A stretch of DNA of 31,701 nt, from contig CAZPAH010000020.1 of NCBI GenBank assembly GCA_964584495.1, positions 1 through 31,701 on the forward strand, written 5' to 3'. The notes beneath the pieces were generated by a model. The model was not told where the DNA came from, searched no databases, and saw only the letters and a program-made list of their open reading frames with translations. Source of the DNA: CAZPAH01 sp964584495. GTDB taxonomy: Bacteria > Krumholzibacteriota > Krumholzibacteriia > Krumholzibacteriales > Krumholzibacteriaceae. Of the stretch, positions 30,623 through 31,701 are shown in pieces (within the stretch, counting starts at the first letter, position 1; each line of letters starts with the position of its first letter). The position numbers and the translations under genes are program-made.

Positions 30623-31104
30623 CTTTTCTCACCTCCGAGAATCTCCACGAGGGAGGAGAAATCCTTCGCATCGATCAGCTTTTTCAGTTTTGAAGGTTTC
30701 TGAATGAGGCTTATCAATTCGCTTAGAAGGGCTAGGTATGTGTCGGCTCCTTCTCCGGAGGGGGCAAGAATGAGAAAGAATATCTTGGTAGGTTTTCCGT
30801 CGAGAGATTCGAAGTCGACTCCGGCGGCGGATCGCCCGAACAGCACCGTCAGCTCCTTGATCGCCAGGGAGCGGCCGTGCGGAAAGGCTACGCCCATGCC
30901 TAGCCCGGTAGAACCGAGGTTCTCCCGGTTTTTCAGCATCTCCATTATGAAATGTTCGTCCGATATCCTGCCGGTGCCCGCGAGGTGTCGCACCATCTCC
31001 TGAAGAATGGAAGATTTCTTCCTGGACCGGAGATGAAAGATGCAAAGATCTTCTTCGAAGAATGAAACAAGTTTACTTGAATCCATAATCCTTCTTACTT
31101 TCAT
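30619..31104 (-). CDS. PTS EIIA component, PtsN/fructose-type
   Basis: A 161-residue phosphotransferase domain. The phosphorylated histidine is His76 in GLGMGVAFPHGRS, with ENLGSTGLG just before it and FFLILAPSGEGADTYLALLSEL after, the usual EIIA type-2 signature. A free-standing EIIA beside regulatory genes more often has a regulatory (nitrogen-PTS) role than sugar transport. No EIIB or EIIC is nearby. Start: ATG 31104 lacks a Shine-Dalgarno; ATG 31086 (MDSSKLV) has AAGGA just 2 nt away and may be the true start, because the predicted transcript begins only about 9 nt before 31104. Confidence 0.9.
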   Translation of the reverse strand: MKVRRIMDSSKLVSFFEEDLCIFHLRSRKKSSILQEMVRHLAGTGRISDEHFIMEMLKNRENLGSTGLGMGVAFPHGRSLAIKELTVLFGRSAAGVDFESLDGKPTKIFFLILAPSGEGADTYLALLSELISLIQKPSKLKKLIDAKDFSSLVEILGGEKS

Positions 31105-31119
31105 ATTATGCCAGTCTAT

Positions 31120-31148
31120 TGTATAACAATTAAATCTTTATGAGACAA
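31120..31148 (-). promoter_or_regulatory. Sigma70-type promoter of the EIIA-zinc ribbon pair
   Basis: On the minus strand, TTGTCT (31148-31143), 17-nt spacer and TATACA (31125-31120), start near 31113. It lies in the 105-nt A/T-rich space shared with the divergent rsgA gene. Confidence 0.5.
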
Positions 31149-31209
31149 TCCTTTTTTGATAATATTTTGAAAATTTTAACGATATCGGGAAATTACAGGA
31201 TCGGGGCTT

Positions 31210-31701
31210 ATGGCTGGACATGAGGAATCGAGAGGATTCGTGGTCAGGATAAAGGGGGCCGATTACTATGTGATCGACGGCGCAGCCGAGGTGCTGTGCA
31301 GTGTCAGGGGGAAGTTCCGGACCTCCGGCGGACCTGGGGATATAATGCCGGTCGTGGGTGATAATGTCGTCTACCGGCCGCGGAAAGACTTCGATTCCCG
31401 CGGTCTTACGGGTCTGATAATTTCGGTCGAGCCGAGAAGATCGATCTTCGCCAGGGGGGATTCCCGGGGAGGCCGGGATCTGAAGATCCTCGGGGCCAAT
31501 ATCGACAAGGTTTTTCTCGTTCATGCGGTCAGGCAACCGGACCTCAACCTTCGCCTTCTGGACAGGATGATTGTCGCCGCCGAACGCAGCGGGATTAAGC
31601 CCGTTATATCGATAAACAAGATCGATATCGAGCATGACGGCGCCGCTCTGGAAAGAAACCTGGAGCCCTATTCGGCGGCCGGATATGAGGTCATCTTTAG
31701 C
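31210..31701 (+). CDS. rsgA: Ribosome small subunit-dependent GTPase A, 3'-partial
   Basis: The first 164 residues of a circularly permuted GTPase that matures the 30S subunit. An N-terminal OB-fold (GFVVRIKGADYYVIDG, EVLCSVRGKFR, GDIMPVVGDNVVYRP) is followed by the start of the G domain: GANIDKVFLVHAVRQPDLNL, RLLDRMIVAAERSGIKPVIS and INKID, the G4 NKxD-like motif that comes first in this permuted family. The gene runs off the right edge before the P-loop and zinc domain. GGGG and AGGA lie just upstream of ATG 31210. It is divergent from the EIIA gene. Confidence 0.92.
   Translation, partial: MAGHEESRGFVVRIKGADYYVIDGAAEVLCSVRGKFRTSGGPGDIMPVVGDNVVYRPRKDFDSRGLTGLIISVEPRRSIFARGDSRGGRDLKILGANIDKVFLVHAVRQPDLNLRLLDRMIVAAERSGIKPVISINKIDIEHDGAALERNLEPYSAAGYEVIFS

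Overview
This window reads as a chromosomal segment of an uncultured Gram-negative bacterium. Outer-membrane beta-barrel and lipoprotein genes, a tricorn-type peptidase, a C69 peptidase, a carbamoyltransferase/SxtJ/DUF5989 cassette and a giant pseudokinase-TPR-sigma54 regulator together suggest an FCB-like or deltaproteobacterial-like candidate phylum. That placement is an impression from gene content, not a phylogenetic result. I see no phage, insertion sequence, CRISPR array, rRNA or tRNA. By eye the first 6.5 kb is richer in A+T than the rest.

The strongest result is that two genes carry an in-frame UGA exactly where the family has a functional cysteine, each followed by a hairpin resembling a bacterial SECIS. 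(1) The peroxiredoxin at 7396-8100 (+) has UGA at codon 86, the peroxidatic position (FTFV-U-PTE), and a perfect 6-bp hairpin with a GGUC loop 11 nt downstream. (2) The membrane-anchored UshA-like metallophosphoesterase homologue at 24423-25457 (-) has UGA at codon 66, turning the family's PCGC motif into PCGU. It is followed by a two-part hairpin with a bulged U and an AGGUG loop, very like the E. coli fdhF SECIS. Naive gene calling splits or truncates both genes. The genome should therefore encode SelA, SelB, SelD and tRNA-Sec elsewhere.

Layout. 1-8710 (+) is a run of short genes with a stress, repair and redox flavour: O6-alkylguanine methyltransferase (partial), an isoprenylcysteine-methyltransferase-like membrane enzyme, a DUF4405-like membrane protein, a lipoprotein, an outer-membrane protein, TspO, pyrimidine-dimer glycosylase, a fused exported MsrB-MsrA, a membrane protein, a rubrerythrin-like diiron protein, WrbA, the selenocysteine peroxiredoxin and a small secreted protein. 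8724-11994 is a divergent pair: an FN3 lipoprotein (-) and a C69 peptidase (+), each with a good sigma70 promoter. 12010-14837 (-) holds fructose-1,6-bisphosphatase and a two-gene trpR-trpB operon, with a perfect palindrome over the predicted start of transcription. 14983-23576 (+) holds an ABC permease, the carbamoyltransferase cassette behind a perfect consensus promoter and a structured leader, and the tricorn homologue. 23664-31104 (-) holds, in transcription order, PTS EIIA, a zinc-ribbon protein, the 1555-residue regulator, the selenocysteine metallophosphoesterase and NIF3. The window ends inside rsgA (+).

Functional links (inference): the left arm looks like a peroxide, alkylation and UV defence neighbourhood in which methionine and peroxide repair sit side by side, with Sec used in the peroxidase. 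The right arm couples a sigma54-type sensor-regulator to a Sec-containing periplasmic protein through overlapping genes.
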